A DNA stretch of 64,000 nucleotides from contig OY744461.1 in assembly GCA_963556145.1 (NCBI GenBank), forward strand, positions 6,768,891-6,832,890, in the 5' to 3' direction. Position numbers and translations under genes: made by a program. The notes beneath the pieces are model-generated. The model did not search any database. It saw only the letters and a program-made list of their open reading frames with translations, and was not told the origin of the DNA. This DNA is from Hygrocybe punicea. Lineage: Eukaryota; Basidiomycota; Agaricomycetes; Agaricales; Hygrophoraceae. Positions 43,422 through 54,560 of this stretch are shown here, in pieces; the first letter of the stretch is position 1; every line of letters begins with the position of its first letter.

Positions 43422-46277
43422 ATGTGGCACAGGAACTCGGAGAACATCCCTGACACTCCTTCTGTGAAACTAGCTAGTTTGAAATCTGGGCCAACACAAT
43501 CCAAGATTTTCTTAATGGAAACAAAGCTTAACAAGATGTCCAATGAACTCAACGAGAACAAAACGATGCAGAAGAACGGCTATGCTCTATTGCGGAATGA
43601 ACGCTGAAAGGTTCAAAGGGCCAAAACTGCAACGGCAAAGGCACTGGCTGAACTCAAACACATCAAGACTGTGAAGCTTCCAAATGCTTGTGTTGAGCTG
43701 GTTCAGACCCAGGAACAACTATTGCAAGTCAAACTTGATGCTCAGCTTCAGGTCGCGAAGCTTTCAGCTGAGGTGGTACAAGTCTCATCCGAAAATACAC
43801 ATCTCAGGCAACAGCTGGGTGAGTCTTGAAAGAAAACACGAAGGATACAGATGCGTTACATCAGAATGACTAGAAGAGCCATGGTGACAGCTCAACTTCG
43901 TTCACAAAAGTCTTTTGTCTGGAAGCTCACTCACAAAGGGACCTATACTCGCCAAGCTCGGGCACTTGCACACTTCCTTGTTAAAACTGGATGCTCACAA
44001 GAATCTGTTGGTGCAGTTCTTCGGAAAATTGGTGAAGCTCTGGGCTTTTCTGTCTGCGGAAGAATGAGCCGCCGAACTGTGCAACGAGCCCTGATGGAAG
44101 GTGGAGTTGCTTCACGCATTCAACTCGGATATGAGATATCACAAGCTGATGGTCGGTTTCCTTCTTCAATGTGCTCCCTTGCTGACACAGATCTAGGCTT
44201 TACAGCCAGTGGTGACGGTACATCCCACCGCAATATAAACTATGAATCCCGACACATCACAATCAAAGCTCCTGCTTATTCCGATGGCAACCTCACTATA
44301 GCGCCACGTACATGCCTCCTTTCAGTAGCATCATCGGTTGATCACACAAGTGAAACCCAACTCATGGGTTGGAAAGATCATGCATCGGTGATTTCGACTA
44401 CATTTAATCAATCTCCCCTTGCCCAACATTCTCAGATGAGTCTTCACATCACAGACTTTGCACAGAAACTGAAAGGAATGAGCGGTGACCATGCTAGTGA
44501 TCAGAAAAAGACCACCCAACTAATGCAGGAGTGGAAAGAGAAGTCAAGTCATGTGGCTCTGGGTTATGATCGGATCCTCTCAATGTCATTCGCTGAGGTA
44601 CAAGCCGTTTTATCTGGTGCAGAACAACAGAAGCTGTATGCTGTCGGGGGCCAACTGGATTGGGATATGTTGTCTCAAGATGAGCAAGCGGCTATCAATA
44701 CCTTGATGATGGAGGACCTGGCCCAACGTCTTGGGAATGAAGAGTTTTCACAGCTACCAGAAGCAGAACGACGGAATATAGATCTGTTTTTCTGGGCCAG
44801 ATGCTCAATGCATAAGGAACTCAACTCTGTAAAAGGCGGCAACACTTCTATGGCTGCCTGGTGGTCGAAGAATGGAATACAAGAGCCAATCCTTTTGGCC
44901 AACAAAGACAATGATGCTACACTCCGATTGTCCAATGTTGCCGGTGTATCTATGGCAGCAGTTCAGCGTGCACTTGAGGTTTCAACACAAGGTGGTGTCA
45001 AAGCCGCGAGTTTGGCAGGCGCAATTTTCAATCACAAAGATGATAAGAAAGGCCAACAGGATTTTCATCGCCATTACTTCCAGAAAATCAAAGGCTTGTC
45101 ATCAACAAAGTTTCCAGATACAAGTAACACTCACTATCAATCACATTGTGAGGCTGCCACCAAACTCCTCACATTCCTTTCACAATATATCCAATTTCTA
45201 GAGCTTGTTCGTGATATGAAAGAAAAGCGAATGTTCAATCATATGGAATCAAATGTCTACCGTGCACTTCAGGATCCTGCCACGCTCACGGAACTTGCAG
45301 TTCTGGTTTTGTATGCTTGGGCTATCACACATCCGTACATGTGAATGGTCAGGGGACCAGATAGCAAAGAAACCAACGTCTTGGATCTCGGACCATTGCA
45401 TGCTTGTTTGAAGGTCCATATCCAGCTAATCATCGACAAGCCATACCTTCTGGTGGCCTCTGATGCGTCGTACCAGCTTGGCTCTCTTGATGGAAAACCT
45501 TGGCATAACCCGCCTGCTGTCTATGCTATTCTTCGTATGCTTCCTGATCTTCCACACTTGAAACCGCTCCTTGTGGCATTCTTTCAAGGAGCTCTAATGA
45601 CTTGGGTGCGTTTCACCTCAGAATTCGAACCTGGCAGTGACATTTCTTTGGTGACAGCATCCGAAAGAGAATCAGCATTCATGGTGACCACAAATGACTC
45701 AAATGAAGGGGCTCTTGGATCCATGCAACTCAATGCTCGAATGAAACCCAGTATGACAACACAGCATTTCTCTGATGCTGCAGCCTTCTCTTGAAATGAT
45801 ACACAAGCTTTCATGGATGCAAAATTTCACGAAGAAGACCATCAGTACATTTTACAGGAAGCACGATGGCATGATGCTAGTGGCACGGAGAAGAAACGCC
45901 GGGAAATGCTCATCGAATTCGAGACAAGCAAGGTCAACACTAAACACAAGAAGGACGATGAAAGAAACCAGAAGAAGGCTGAAATTACAGCCAGGCTATT
46001 GTTGGTGATGGTGGTGGTTGACCGGGAGGTGCTCAAAGCCATGAAAGTCAAAGAACTTGAAGACCAGCTCGAAATCCACAGGCGTCAACTTCAAGATTCG
46101 ACAATTCCTATCAAATCTCATCTTAAAAACAAAGCTGCCAAACTCAATGCTCTTCTCACAGCTGTGGAACAATATGAAGGCCGCTTACAAGACACTCCGT
46201 CCCTTGAATCTACACCTGAAATCACACCACTGGCAGAGGACGATGGAGAGGAAGATGATGATGATGAGCTGTATCGC

Positions 46278-48252
46278 TGTAGAGGGTCGACGTCTCTCTG
46301 AGTCCGTATCCTCGATATATCATGAATCCGGATGAACCCGATGCCTCTATTCAACTCGCATTCGAACCCGATGTAACCCGACGCAACCCGATGTGACGTG
46401 ACGTGATGTGACCCGACGTGACCGATGTAACCTGACACATGCCGCTTCGTCACAGCTGCTCTCGGACCAAATCCGGCAGCCTCAAATGCCCTGGAGTTCC
46501 AATGCTTAGGGTGTAGCACGGGTGACCCGCGGGTTGCCAGGCCGGACACCGTACCCATACCCGCAGACACCGTACCCGTGACGGGTGCGGGTCTGCATTA
46601 CCCGCGGTCGGACGCGGGTGTGGTGGTTGCCCGTGTGGCCATGCAGGTAGTGTCGACGACAGCGGCAGCGAGCTCCTCAAGCCCACAAATGAAATGTACA
46701 CGTCAATTGACGCGACGGTTCGCATTTGTGGGGCTGGGCTGGGCTGGTTCCGTCGTCTTGTCCCACTGCCATCCTCCCCGCTCCACCACCGTCGTCATCG
46801 CCTTGCTGCTGCCAGTTGGCAGTGGAAGTCGTCGCCGTCGTCGTCGTTTCACGGGCCAGATACCTCGTGAACAACGTCTGCGCATCAGTTGATGCGCCAG
46901 CCCGTTTTCGCGAGGTGATTAGTTTGAGGTCTGTGGGGGCACTCGAGGTCTTCGTTTGTCTTCGCGAGGTCTTCATTTGTCTTCGCGAGGTCTTCGTTTG
47001 TCTTTGCACGGTCTTTGTTCGTAGTTTGGTGCTGGCGACTTCATTAACGATGTTGACACGTCAGTTGACGCGTCACCGTGCTTTCGCGAAGTCTTCATGC
47101 GTGTTTTCATGCTGGGGACCTCGCGAACACGCGTTGACGCATTGACTGACGTGTCAACGTCGTTTGCGAGGTGTGGACTCGAAGGCAGGGGGTTAGCCGA
47201 TGTCGGTGGTGAAAGAATCGGGGCACGTACCTGTGCTGGTAAGTGGACGCACCACCCTCCCAGCCGTTTCCCTTCATCGCCGTGTTGTTGTTGTTGTTGT
47301 TGTTGTTGTTGGTTGGTGGTGGTGGTGGTGGTGGTGGCGGCGGTTTGGGTATAACTTAGTTATTAGATATGTTAGATAAATGAATTAAAAGTATAAAAAA
47401 ACTTACCTGTGGGGCCCATTGGGGCCCTCTGTGCTAACCCATGGATACCCGTCTACCGCGGGTAAGGGTGTGCGGTAGTGCACGGGTTGCCAAATTGGGA
47501 CACCGTACCCGTACCCGAGAAACCCGCGGCCCAAAAACCGCGGGTTTACCCGAACCGGTGCTATACCCTACCAATGCTAGAAGATGGATCTCATCGGACT
47601 CAATCCCCGACTTCGGACTTACTTTATTTATGCATCCCCTCGTCCTTTTGGAGATATGTAGGACATTTTAGATCTTTTTCTTGGATATTCCTTCTCCCCT
47701 CCATTTTCCTGTCCTTGTCGCTTTGCAACCCCCCTTTCCACATCCCCATTTCAACCTTTCTTTGTAGCTTACCATCGGCCGAAGTAGACATGTCTGAAAG
47801 TAGATTACTGTTTCCTGTACTATAAAAACGGTCCCCGATGACCGTACAAAAAAAAAAGATACCATTAGTCCCCGTTTCCCTTTAGTTAGAATCGCCTTTT
47901 AATTCCTTCAAATGCTCGTCCACGTAGACCCTTAGCTTTTTATAGTCCACTTCGTCATCTTTATCGTTGTTCCCGTATATTTCTTCATCGTTTCCGACCT
48001 GACCCGACCCGACCCGCCATACCCAACATCGTCGGCATCATCGGGTTCTTCATTATTTGTCCGTTTTCACTCCGTTCATCGCCGGATTCGTCGTTATTAG
48101 TCCAGTTTTACGCGGCGGCTTTACTTTTACTAACATTCCCTTCCTTTTACTACTATTCCCGACACTGATTTATCCAGTCACTTCTACGCTGACACCCTCT
48201 GGTTAGGATCACTCTTTTATAGTTCCGAAGCCACCAAGAACCCGCATCTACA
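46278..48252 (+). repeat. Solo LTR F, interrupted by a hAT-type element
   Basis: It has TGTAGAGGG and GCATCTACA ends with TCGC on both sides (46274-46277 and 48253-48256). Without the insertion at 46507-47578 it is about 903 bp, the length of the A-group LTR. The target TATCGCAG is identical over 8 bp to the target of element A. CG-to-TG changes in the ACGT array show it is older than A. Confidence 0.9.
46507..47570. mobile_element. hAT-type non-autonomous element, 1,064 bp, TACCCG family
   Basis: CCAATGCT is duplicated at 46499-46506 and 47571-47578. Termini are TAGGGTGTAGCAC and the inverted partner GTGCTATACCCTA. Subterminal regions are dense in ACCGTACCCGTACCCG-like text. The interior has repeats of GTTGACGCGT and GCGAGGTCTTCGTTTGTCTT and a GTT microsatellite at 47285-47310. 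No transposase. Confidence 0.88.
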
Positions 48253-48262
48253 TCGCAGCTAA

Positions 48263-49541
48263 GAACGTGAGATCTCACCCTCATACTCCATTGCATGCTT
48301 GATATTGGACTTGGTTGCAGTCATACTCTCCCGTTCACGGCCAATTTGCACTGCACAAGTCTTGAACAATGAGGACGAGAAATTCTTGATGGAAACCGCC
48401 CTAAAACAAGTCCATCCGTTGTCAACAAAAGTTTGTATTCGACTAGCTGACACTCTGTCATGTTGAAAACACGTTTGTATTCTAAAATTGGCGCAATCTA
48501 CATGTTTGCATCCATAGCGAGTCTGCGAGTCGATGTGTCGACGTAAATCTCAACTCCGTAGTAGTTCAGATTATGCAAGTGTCACATTTGTTGAATAGGA
48601 TTTGCCCACCCCCATCTGTAGATAACTTTTGGAGATGTTTAAAAAAAATCTGTTCCAGTGAAATGTTCAGAGAGTGGTTCTAGAGGGATTTGTGTATTCA
48701 AAAGTTGAATTTTTGATAGTTTGAACTTTGAAGGAGGAGATAGATATTTGGTCTGACCCATCAACCACCGTGACACCTCCATAACATACACGCTGCAACC
48801 GCGAGGTAACTGGGACTCGGAGGATGGCTGTGTTGGGCACCCCACCACGACACCAGCAACAGGGCTGCCAATGCATCCACAACCACCCATGCACCCAACA
48901 GAGCGGCCAACACGTCTGCACCTACCTGTGCGCCCAACACGATCACCGATGTGCCCACAATCATGGCCACCAACTACCAACTTGAACATGCCAGGGCTGC
49001 CAATGCCCCATTTTATTTATTAAAATTTAATACATTAGTTGGTAGTTAGTATATTTAATTCAGTTCTGACTGGTTGCATGCACGGTCCCGGTTGAGACTG
49101 GTTAGGACCAGTCCAGTCCCCCCAAAAATAAATATTTAACTGGTCCCTATGGGTCTGATTAAGGCTTTTGTGAAATTGTGTGATCTGTTAACCGGTTCAG
49201 GTTCCGGTTAACCCAAATTTGGGCAAAAAACCGGACCAGACCAGACTTTAAAACACTATCTGATCCCCACAAAAGTAGTTATCCTATCTTGTGCTTCCCT
49301 CTCCCTTCTGCAATCTGAGTTCACCGCAATGTAATCTCACAGAGTCACAGATTGCTAAAATCCCTTCCCCAGCTGTAATTCGTGTACCAAACCATGAGTT
49401 AACATAGTAATGTATAAGTAAATTTGTGGTGTCCTATATACAGTAATAACCTGTTCGGGAATGTCAGGTCCGGTCAGAACAAGGGTGCTGATGGGCTCGG
49501 GCTTTCCTGTCACCATTGCCATGGCCCTGTTCATCACTCAC
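48263..49541. other. Decayed repeat region between solo LTR F and a MITE
   Basis: A minus-strand frame ending at 48259 overlaps the stop of the transposase-like gene but has no family feature. Around 48700-48760 lies GAAGGAGGAGATAGATATTT, which matches the loop side of the hairpin at 60616-61058. From about 49060 to 49256 the text (GGACCAGTCCAGTCC, then CCGGACCAGACCAGACTTT) matches the ends of hAT#2, so a deletion derivative of that family may lie here. Its left terminus was not found. Confidence 0.4.
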
Positions 49542-49549
49542 AGTCATGC

Positions 49550-49920
49550 TAGTGTTGCCACGGCTATAGCCGATGTTTTTTGAAAAATTGCCTTTTTAGG
49601 CTAGTAAAATTAGGCAAAATTATGAAAATATTTGAGGAGATGGGCAAAGCCAAAAGCTGGGGGGTCACTTAAGGGTGCTAAGAATTTGGTGCCCAATCTT
49701 CAGAGTTATTCAACCATAGCTGTTGAGCCTAGCCAGCTACCATCCAACAGCTATCCCTGAAGAACCCTGACAATTGAGCCCCAAATCCTTAGCACCCTTA
49801 AGTGACCCCTCAGCTTTTGGCTTTGCCCATCTCCTCAAATATTTTCATAATTTTGCCTAATTTTACTAGCCTAAAAAGGCAATTTTTCAAAAAACATCGG
49901 CTATAGCCGTGGCAACACTA
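49550..49920. mobile_element. Foldback hAT-type MITE, 371 bp
   Basis: AGTCATGC is duplicated at 49542-49549 and 49921-49928. The arms are inverted copies for about 150 bp, starting TAGTGTTGCCACGGCTATAG. The subterminal GATGTTTTTTGAAAAAT string also occurs inside the arms of element D. No coding capacity. Confidence 0.92.
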
Positions 49921-50097
49921 AGTCATGCGTGCTCATCATCGTGGATGTTGAGCACAACTATTTCACTGTGCAGCTATCTTTTCTTGCAGAATCTTTTACA
50001 TATCATAGTAATATTGCTCTACATGTTGTATATAGACTAATATACATGAAAATAAACAAAATAAAAGAGAAATAAAAAGAAATAAAAGTAAGGATAC

Positions 50098-51560
50098 ATG
50101 TGGTGCCGCCAGCAAACAGGTGGCTACTCACCTTCACAGAGGCACCAGATGCAGTCTGAAATTAGTGGGGAAGGGTGCAAGGAGTGGGGGGGGCAATGCA
50201 TGGTGAGGAAGGTGCCAGGAAGTGAGGTGGATGGGGGACACAGAGAGGGGATGGATGGATGGGGGAGGGATCCTGGCCCCAAATGAGCAGTGGGAAGGGG
50301 TAAGTACATGGGGAAAAAGCAGGAGGGAGGTGGGTACTCACCTTCGCCCTCAGGGCCCCCCACGGCCCTCTCCACATTCCACCATCAATTAAACCAGTGG
50401 GGATGTTGTCTCAGACATCTCCATCACTTCCTTCATTGTTTTCACAGTCCAGATTGCTGCCGCCATCAAGTCATGCAAGGATGGTGGCACCAGTGGTTGT
50501 GGTGGTGATATCTCGACACCACTGCCACCATTGACCACAGCATGGCCATGGGTGACCGTCCATGTTACCTTTGTCCTCTTTGTTACTGTGCACCCAGTCT
50601 GCCACCATTAGTTCTGCTGTTTGAGGCCATTGGTTGTAAAACCTGGGTGTGCTCCTGCATGGTTTTGAGGATGTCCAGGGAGGCGATCTCAGCGTGAATT
50701 GTTGCTGTCATCATCCTCCTCCTCATTTCCATCATTGTTGAGAGGGTGGGGAGTGGGAGTGTGGTGGGAGATGAGTTGGGAGGCAAGTGGGTGGTGGAAA
50801 AGCACATATGGATGATCATATGGCTTTCAACCTTCCACCACCATCACCCCCAAATTCGCCATACTCCTGCTCCCCACCCCCTCAACAATGATGGAAATGA
50901 GGAGGAGGGCAGTGATGGCAATGATTTGTGCTGAGATTGCCTCCCTGGACATCCTCAAAACCATGCAGGAGTGTGCCCAGGTTTTTCAACCAATGGCCTT
51001 GAACAGTGGAACTAATGGTGGCGGACCAATGGAGAGGTCCCTTGGGACCTCTCTGGGTGCTCAGGCAGGAATCAAGAGGAAATGCTGGATGTCAAAGGAT
51101 GAGACTGTCTACTACATTGGGAAGCCTGCTGAGTAAGGTCAATCATGGGAACTGGGTCACGTGCCAGCCCAGGTACATCTACTACACTGGGTGCACAGTA
51201 ACAAAGAGGGCAAAGGTAACATGGAGGGTCACCCACAGCAATGGTTTGGTCAATGGCAGTGGTGGCATCAAGATTTTGCCACCACAACCACTGGTGCCTA
51301 GTGTATTGCATGGGTCTGGGTTAACCCATGGGTAACAGCTGGGTAACAGCACAAGTACAGTGCCACATATAAGTATGGGTATGTATTTTCTGACCTGGGT
51401 AAAAACCATACCCGTCATGGGTTACCCGCCACAATGGGTCAGGGCAACAAGGTTCAAGTATAATGAGAACTATGCAGACAATGAGGCAGCCACATTTCAA
51501 CCAACCATCATGCCACCCACTATTCATAAAAAAACTATTAAAGCACCAAAATAGCCTGTC
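50098..51560. repeat. Foldback repeat with ACCCATGGGT-rich ends
   Basis: About 50478-50820 is an inverted copy of about 50835-51300. Both arms encode in opposite directions the same accidental peptide beginning MMEMRRR. The right outer part (51310-51440) is rich in TGGGTAACAGC and ACCCATGGGTAA, like the subterminal parts of the TACCCG family. I could not find a perfect target duplication. Confidence 0.65.
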
Positions 51561-51801
51561 ACCAAAGCCAAAAGCAAGAAAAAGTCTGGCCACACAAGGT
51601 TCAAAGACTTCAAATCAATGATGATCAGTGACTATTGAGGATGTTGATGATGACAAACCAACTCACATTGGTGAAGTACTGGAAGAACAAGGAGACATCA
51701 TTATGGAAGATGCAGGAGAAAGCACAGCTAACAGTAGGAAGAGTCCAGGTTCAATTGAAATTTCAGATGAGGAAGACAAGGAGGTCAAGCTGAGTGTGTA
51801 A
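51561..51801 (+). CDS. Possible exon (acidic), perhaps the 5' part of hAT#1
   Basis: The plus strand reads TIEDVDDDKPTHIGEVLEEQ then SPGSIEISDEEDKEVKLSV and a stop. Such acidic text often precedes the zinc finger of fungal hAT transposases, and hAT#1 begins 2.8 kb downstream, beyond element E. The link is a guess; the segment could be unrelated. Confidence 0.2.
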
Positions 51802-51934
51802 CCTGTTTACTAGTACAAGAATGACAGGCTAAGGATTGGACAGCACCTATCTATGCATTTTTTAAACCCCTTCCAACTGTGGGTCTGAAGCCGGCCATCA
51901 TTACCATACTTTCATTTGTATGGCACCAGACTCG

Positions 51935-52125
51935 TAGTGTTGCCTAAACTCAGCTGGTCAGAAAAAGCTGATCCTAGTTCTGATTTTTTGGTGCACAGCC
52001 AGCTTTCATACTTAGTAGCTATGGTCTATAGATACCAAATATCATCCTGTGAGAAAGCTGGTTGTGGACCAAAAAATCAGAACCAGGATCAGCTTTTCCT
52101 GACCAGCCAAGTTGAGGCAACACTA
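51935..52125. mobile_element. Foldback hAT-type MITE, 191 bp
   Basis: Termini are TAGTGTTGCC and GGCAACACTA, with arms of about 80 bp (CTCAGCTGGTCAG, AAAAGCTGATCCT). CACCAGA occurs on both sides (51924-51930 and 52126-52132) but is separated from the left terminus by four bases, so the duplication is imperfect. Confidence 0.7.
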
Positions 52126-52247
52126 CACCAGAGTGCAAATACAAATCACGAGGAGTGTGGAGGTACCTTGACATGGGTGATGCCAAGTCTACTGGTAACA
52201 TGCGGAAGCATGCTAAATAATGTTGGTGTGAAGAGGTGGTTGCCTGT

Positions 52248-52783
52248 TGTTAGAGACATGCAACTCCGGACAGAACAGAGTTGTCAGAGGGCTGGAAGTG
52301 TGAACTCTTGAAGTAGTTATGCTACTTCCTTGAGTCGTACTGAGTAAGCACAAGCAGACGGAATGGAATTAGTCTAGAGGTTTGGACTAAGATGGAGACT
52401 AATAGTGAGCTTAAGGCGAGGCCCTAAGTTTGAGGATGAGGGGAACTCAAGTTAATTTTTAGAACAGAGTTACAGGACTTGTAGTTCTAACTTATATACT
52501 TGGTAAACTAATTGTTAAGTCCTTAGTAACGTAAAGATAATAAGAACTCCAGAAGGGGAACCGGAGTTTGGAGAAGGATAAAAGTAACAAAAGGTTGCTA
52601 TGTACGGTGACAAGTAAACAAAGGGAAAGAATGGATAGAAGTTCAGAGAAATGGAGATGAAGAAAAATAGAGTTTAAACAAGGAAAGGAACAATAACGTA
52701 TGTGAGAGGATAAGATAAGATAAAATGGTGGAAAAGTCCGGAGCGGAGTTCATTGGAATTCTTCGGAGTTGCATAGATATGAC
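52248..52783 (-). repeat. 3' LTR of element E
   Basis: On the minus strand it begins TGTCATATCTATGCAACTC directly after the purine tract and ends near CTCTAACA. The interior is AT-rich with TTATCTTATCTTATCC. The outer boundary may be a few bases further out, because TGTTGTTAG offers two starts. Confidence 0.55.
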
Positions 52784-52911
52784 AGTATCTCCCCCTTAGC
52801 ATCAAACCCTTGAGACGCCTCTGGAACAAAGGGAGAACCGAAGCGGAATTTGAAGTGGAAGTAAGGTGGTAAAAAACCAACTCCTGGACCAGGAGACAAC
52901 TCCACAAAAAA

Positions 52912-53760
52912 ATGTTGTCCTCCCAGGAAATTGCTGCCTGCATTAAAGCCATGGAACATGAGTTCGCTGAGCTGAAGAGGCGGAGGAACAGAGGAAAGCG
53001 GAGGAAGAGCAGAGAAAGTTGGAGGAGGAAGAGAAGAGAAAGAAGGCAGAAACGGAAGCAATGAGAAAATGGGAGGAGATGATGAAGGCAGAGGAGGAGA
53101 AGTGGAGAAAAGTGGAGGAGGAGAAAAGAAGTGAGGCCACGGCGGGGGCGTCCAGAGCTGGTCCCAGCCCCATGAGCGCAGAGAAGGGAAAAAGAACAAG
53201 GGACGGGTAAGCAAATTAGTCGCATCCAAGTGGACCCAGAAGTGACAAAGACACAGGGCCATCCAGTGCAAAGCATGCGTGGAGCGCTGGGAGAACTGTG
53301 TGTGGCTGGAGACTGGCAAAGCAAGGAGTTGTGTGGCATGTCAGAAGAGGAAGGTGCAGTGCGAGGTAGAAGGAGATGATGGTGTGGTGAAGAAGAAGAA
53401 AAGGAAGGAGGAAAAAGAGGAATCCCAATCAGAGTACCACGGAGTGGAGCTGGTGGCAAAAAAGGCTCCAAGTCCTCGACGTGGGTGGAGGAATTTCTCC
53501 TGAAGTTGCTCCGGGCGATGAAGGAGAACACTGTGATGCTGGAGTGGGTGGCTGTAGCATGTGAGGGGACATGGGACACCATGAAGGACATCTGCAGAGA
53601 GGCCGCTCAAATGGCCAACCACCTGGAGAATGTAGAGTTCTTAAGGGACAACTCCTATGAACTCTGGGAGTTCACTTTGGAGTCCAAGGACTTTGAGTCG
53701 GAGGAGGTGGAAACGGAGTGGGAGGAGGGAGAATATTTGGGAGAAGGAGGTAGTAAATAG
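52912..53760 (+). pseudogene. Antisense accessory gene of E: coiled coil plus Zn2Cys6-like cluster
   Basis: It lies opposite the pol of E. An ATG at 52912 opens a helix (MLSSQEIAACIKAMEHEFAE). A one-base loss near 52976 shifts to the frame of a long Glu/Lys/Arg coiled coil. After an intron at about 53208-53251 comes IQCKACVERWENCVW then SCVACQKRKVQCEVEG: two CxxCx6C units ten residues apart, as in binuclear zinc clusters. A basic tract (KKKKRKEEKEE) and a C-terminal acidic helix (53485-53760) follow. Order of parts, cysteine spacing and position between pol and 3' LTR match the antisense gene of B, although sequences differ greatly. One frameshift makes this copy probably non-functional. Confidence 0.6.
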
Positions 53761-53809
53761 GCCAAAAATTTAACTTCACAGAAAGTAAAATGTAAATAGA
53801 TTATAGAAG

Positions 53810-54288
53810 TTAATAAAGCGGGCCGGGTTTGGAAGGGTATGCAGAGTGAAAATCCGAAACAATTTCGGAGGCATGTCCAAGTTTGGAGGCCAAGATCCAA
53901 GAGGTTTCCTCATTGGTGCCTTCATAACCTTCCCAACATATGAGGTAAAGCAATTTGCAGGCACGACAATGGTTATCAATTTTCAAGTCAAGGATCTTGG
54001 AGATCTCGAATTCTGGTTCTCTGTCAACAGTGACCAGAGGAGGCAGAGGTTGGACACCATTGGGGATGGTATTTGGAGTGGCAGGCTCGAGCTGAGAGAC
54101 ATGATAGACAGGGTGAACAGAGCAGAGAGTTTCCGGAAGATGTAGTGTATAGGAGTGGGTGGCCTTAGCGATGATCTCGAAAGGCCCTAAGTTTTTCTCA
54201 GAGAGCTTCTTTGAAGGTATAGTAGTCCGGAAATGTTCAGCCTTAATGTAGACAAATTCCGATACCTTGAAATCAGGTGCCAGTGTAG
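53810..54288 (-). pseudogene. pol: C-terminal Pol fragment of E: integrase tail and chromodomain
   Basis: The minus strand reads FVYIKAEHFRTTIPSKKLSE and LGPFEIIAKATHSYTLHLPE (the GPF box of integrase), then CSVHPVYHVSQLEPATPNTI. A chromodomain follows (EPEFEISKILDLKID, CKLLYLICWEGYEGTNEETS, SWILASKLGHASEIV) and the frame stops at 53810-53812. Chromodomains in Ty3/gypsy integrases guide insertion to marked chromatin. The fragment is open but its catalytic part is absent, so it cannot act alone. Confidence 0.9.
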
Positions 54289-54390
54289 ATGCGGGTTCTT
54301 GGTGGCTTCGGAAGATAAGATCCTAACCTAGGGGTGTCAGCATGAAAGTGACAGTGGATAATCAGTGTCAGGGATAATGAATGACGTGGA
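54289..54390 (-). repeat. Truncated LTR end (H)
   Basis: TGTAGATGCGGGTTCTTGGTGG and about 100 further bases match the 3' end of A-group LTRs in reverse orientation, then homology stops. The junction base pattern (CCAG before it) lacks an intact CG. It abuts the broken pol of E. Confidence 0.7.
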
Positions 54391-54560
54391 AATGCAGACC
54401 TCTCGGGGGAAGACTCAGGGGGAGTCGCAGTGGGGAGGGGAAAGCAAGGGAAAACCCTGGAATGGATGACTAAGCTACTAACAGGAAAGGAAAAGACTAT
54501 CTAAGGGTCCTCAGGGTCCTAGGGGCTCACAGAACCTGCTGCACCATGAACAAAAACCCG
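54391..54560 (-). repeat. Dispersed repeat shared with 33945-34110
   Basis: This is the reverse complement of the repeat at 33945-34110. It follows directly on the LTR end H. Confidence 0.6.

Larger units (their letters stand above)
43422..48262 (+). pseudogene. Multicopy transposase-like gene with four in-frame TGA codons, split by solo LTR F
   Basis: A single frame runs from 43422 to 46277 and resumes at 48257 for two codons after solo LTR F is removed (ELYR, then S and stop TAA at 48260-48262). The N-terminus is a coiled coil (KIFLMETKLNKMSNELNENK, then QLLQVKLDAQLQVAKLSAEV). The conserved core reads TRQARALAHFLVKTGCSQES, MSRRTVQRALMEGGVASRIQ, TASGDGTSHRNINYESRH and KLKGMSGDHASDQKK. The aspartates in the last two are candidate catalytic residues of a DDE-type nuclease, which is my inference. 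The C-terminus is helical and acidic. Internal TGA codons lie at 43605, 43827, 45342 and 45792, each explicable as CGA. I know the family as abundant in Agaricomycetes but cannot assign it to a named superfamily. Confidence 0.7.
52248..54288 (-). mobile_element. 3' part of a chromodomain Ty3/gypsy element (E)
   Basis: On the minus strand, from high to low coordinates: the end of pol with a chromodomain, a gene on the opposite strand, a purine-rich tract (AAGGGGGAGATA at about 52784-52797) and an LTR. The 5' part is missing; an LTR end of another family begins at 54289. The layout matches that of element B although the pol and LTR sequences are unrelated. Confidence 0.75.

Noticed and set aside
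43422..46301. TGA read-through or recoding (for example selenocysteine) in the transposase-like gene
   Set aside because: The TGA codons stand where arginine is expected, similar TGA occur in unrelated dead transposases, and C-to-T change at CpG explains all of them. Fungi of this group are not known to use such recoding.
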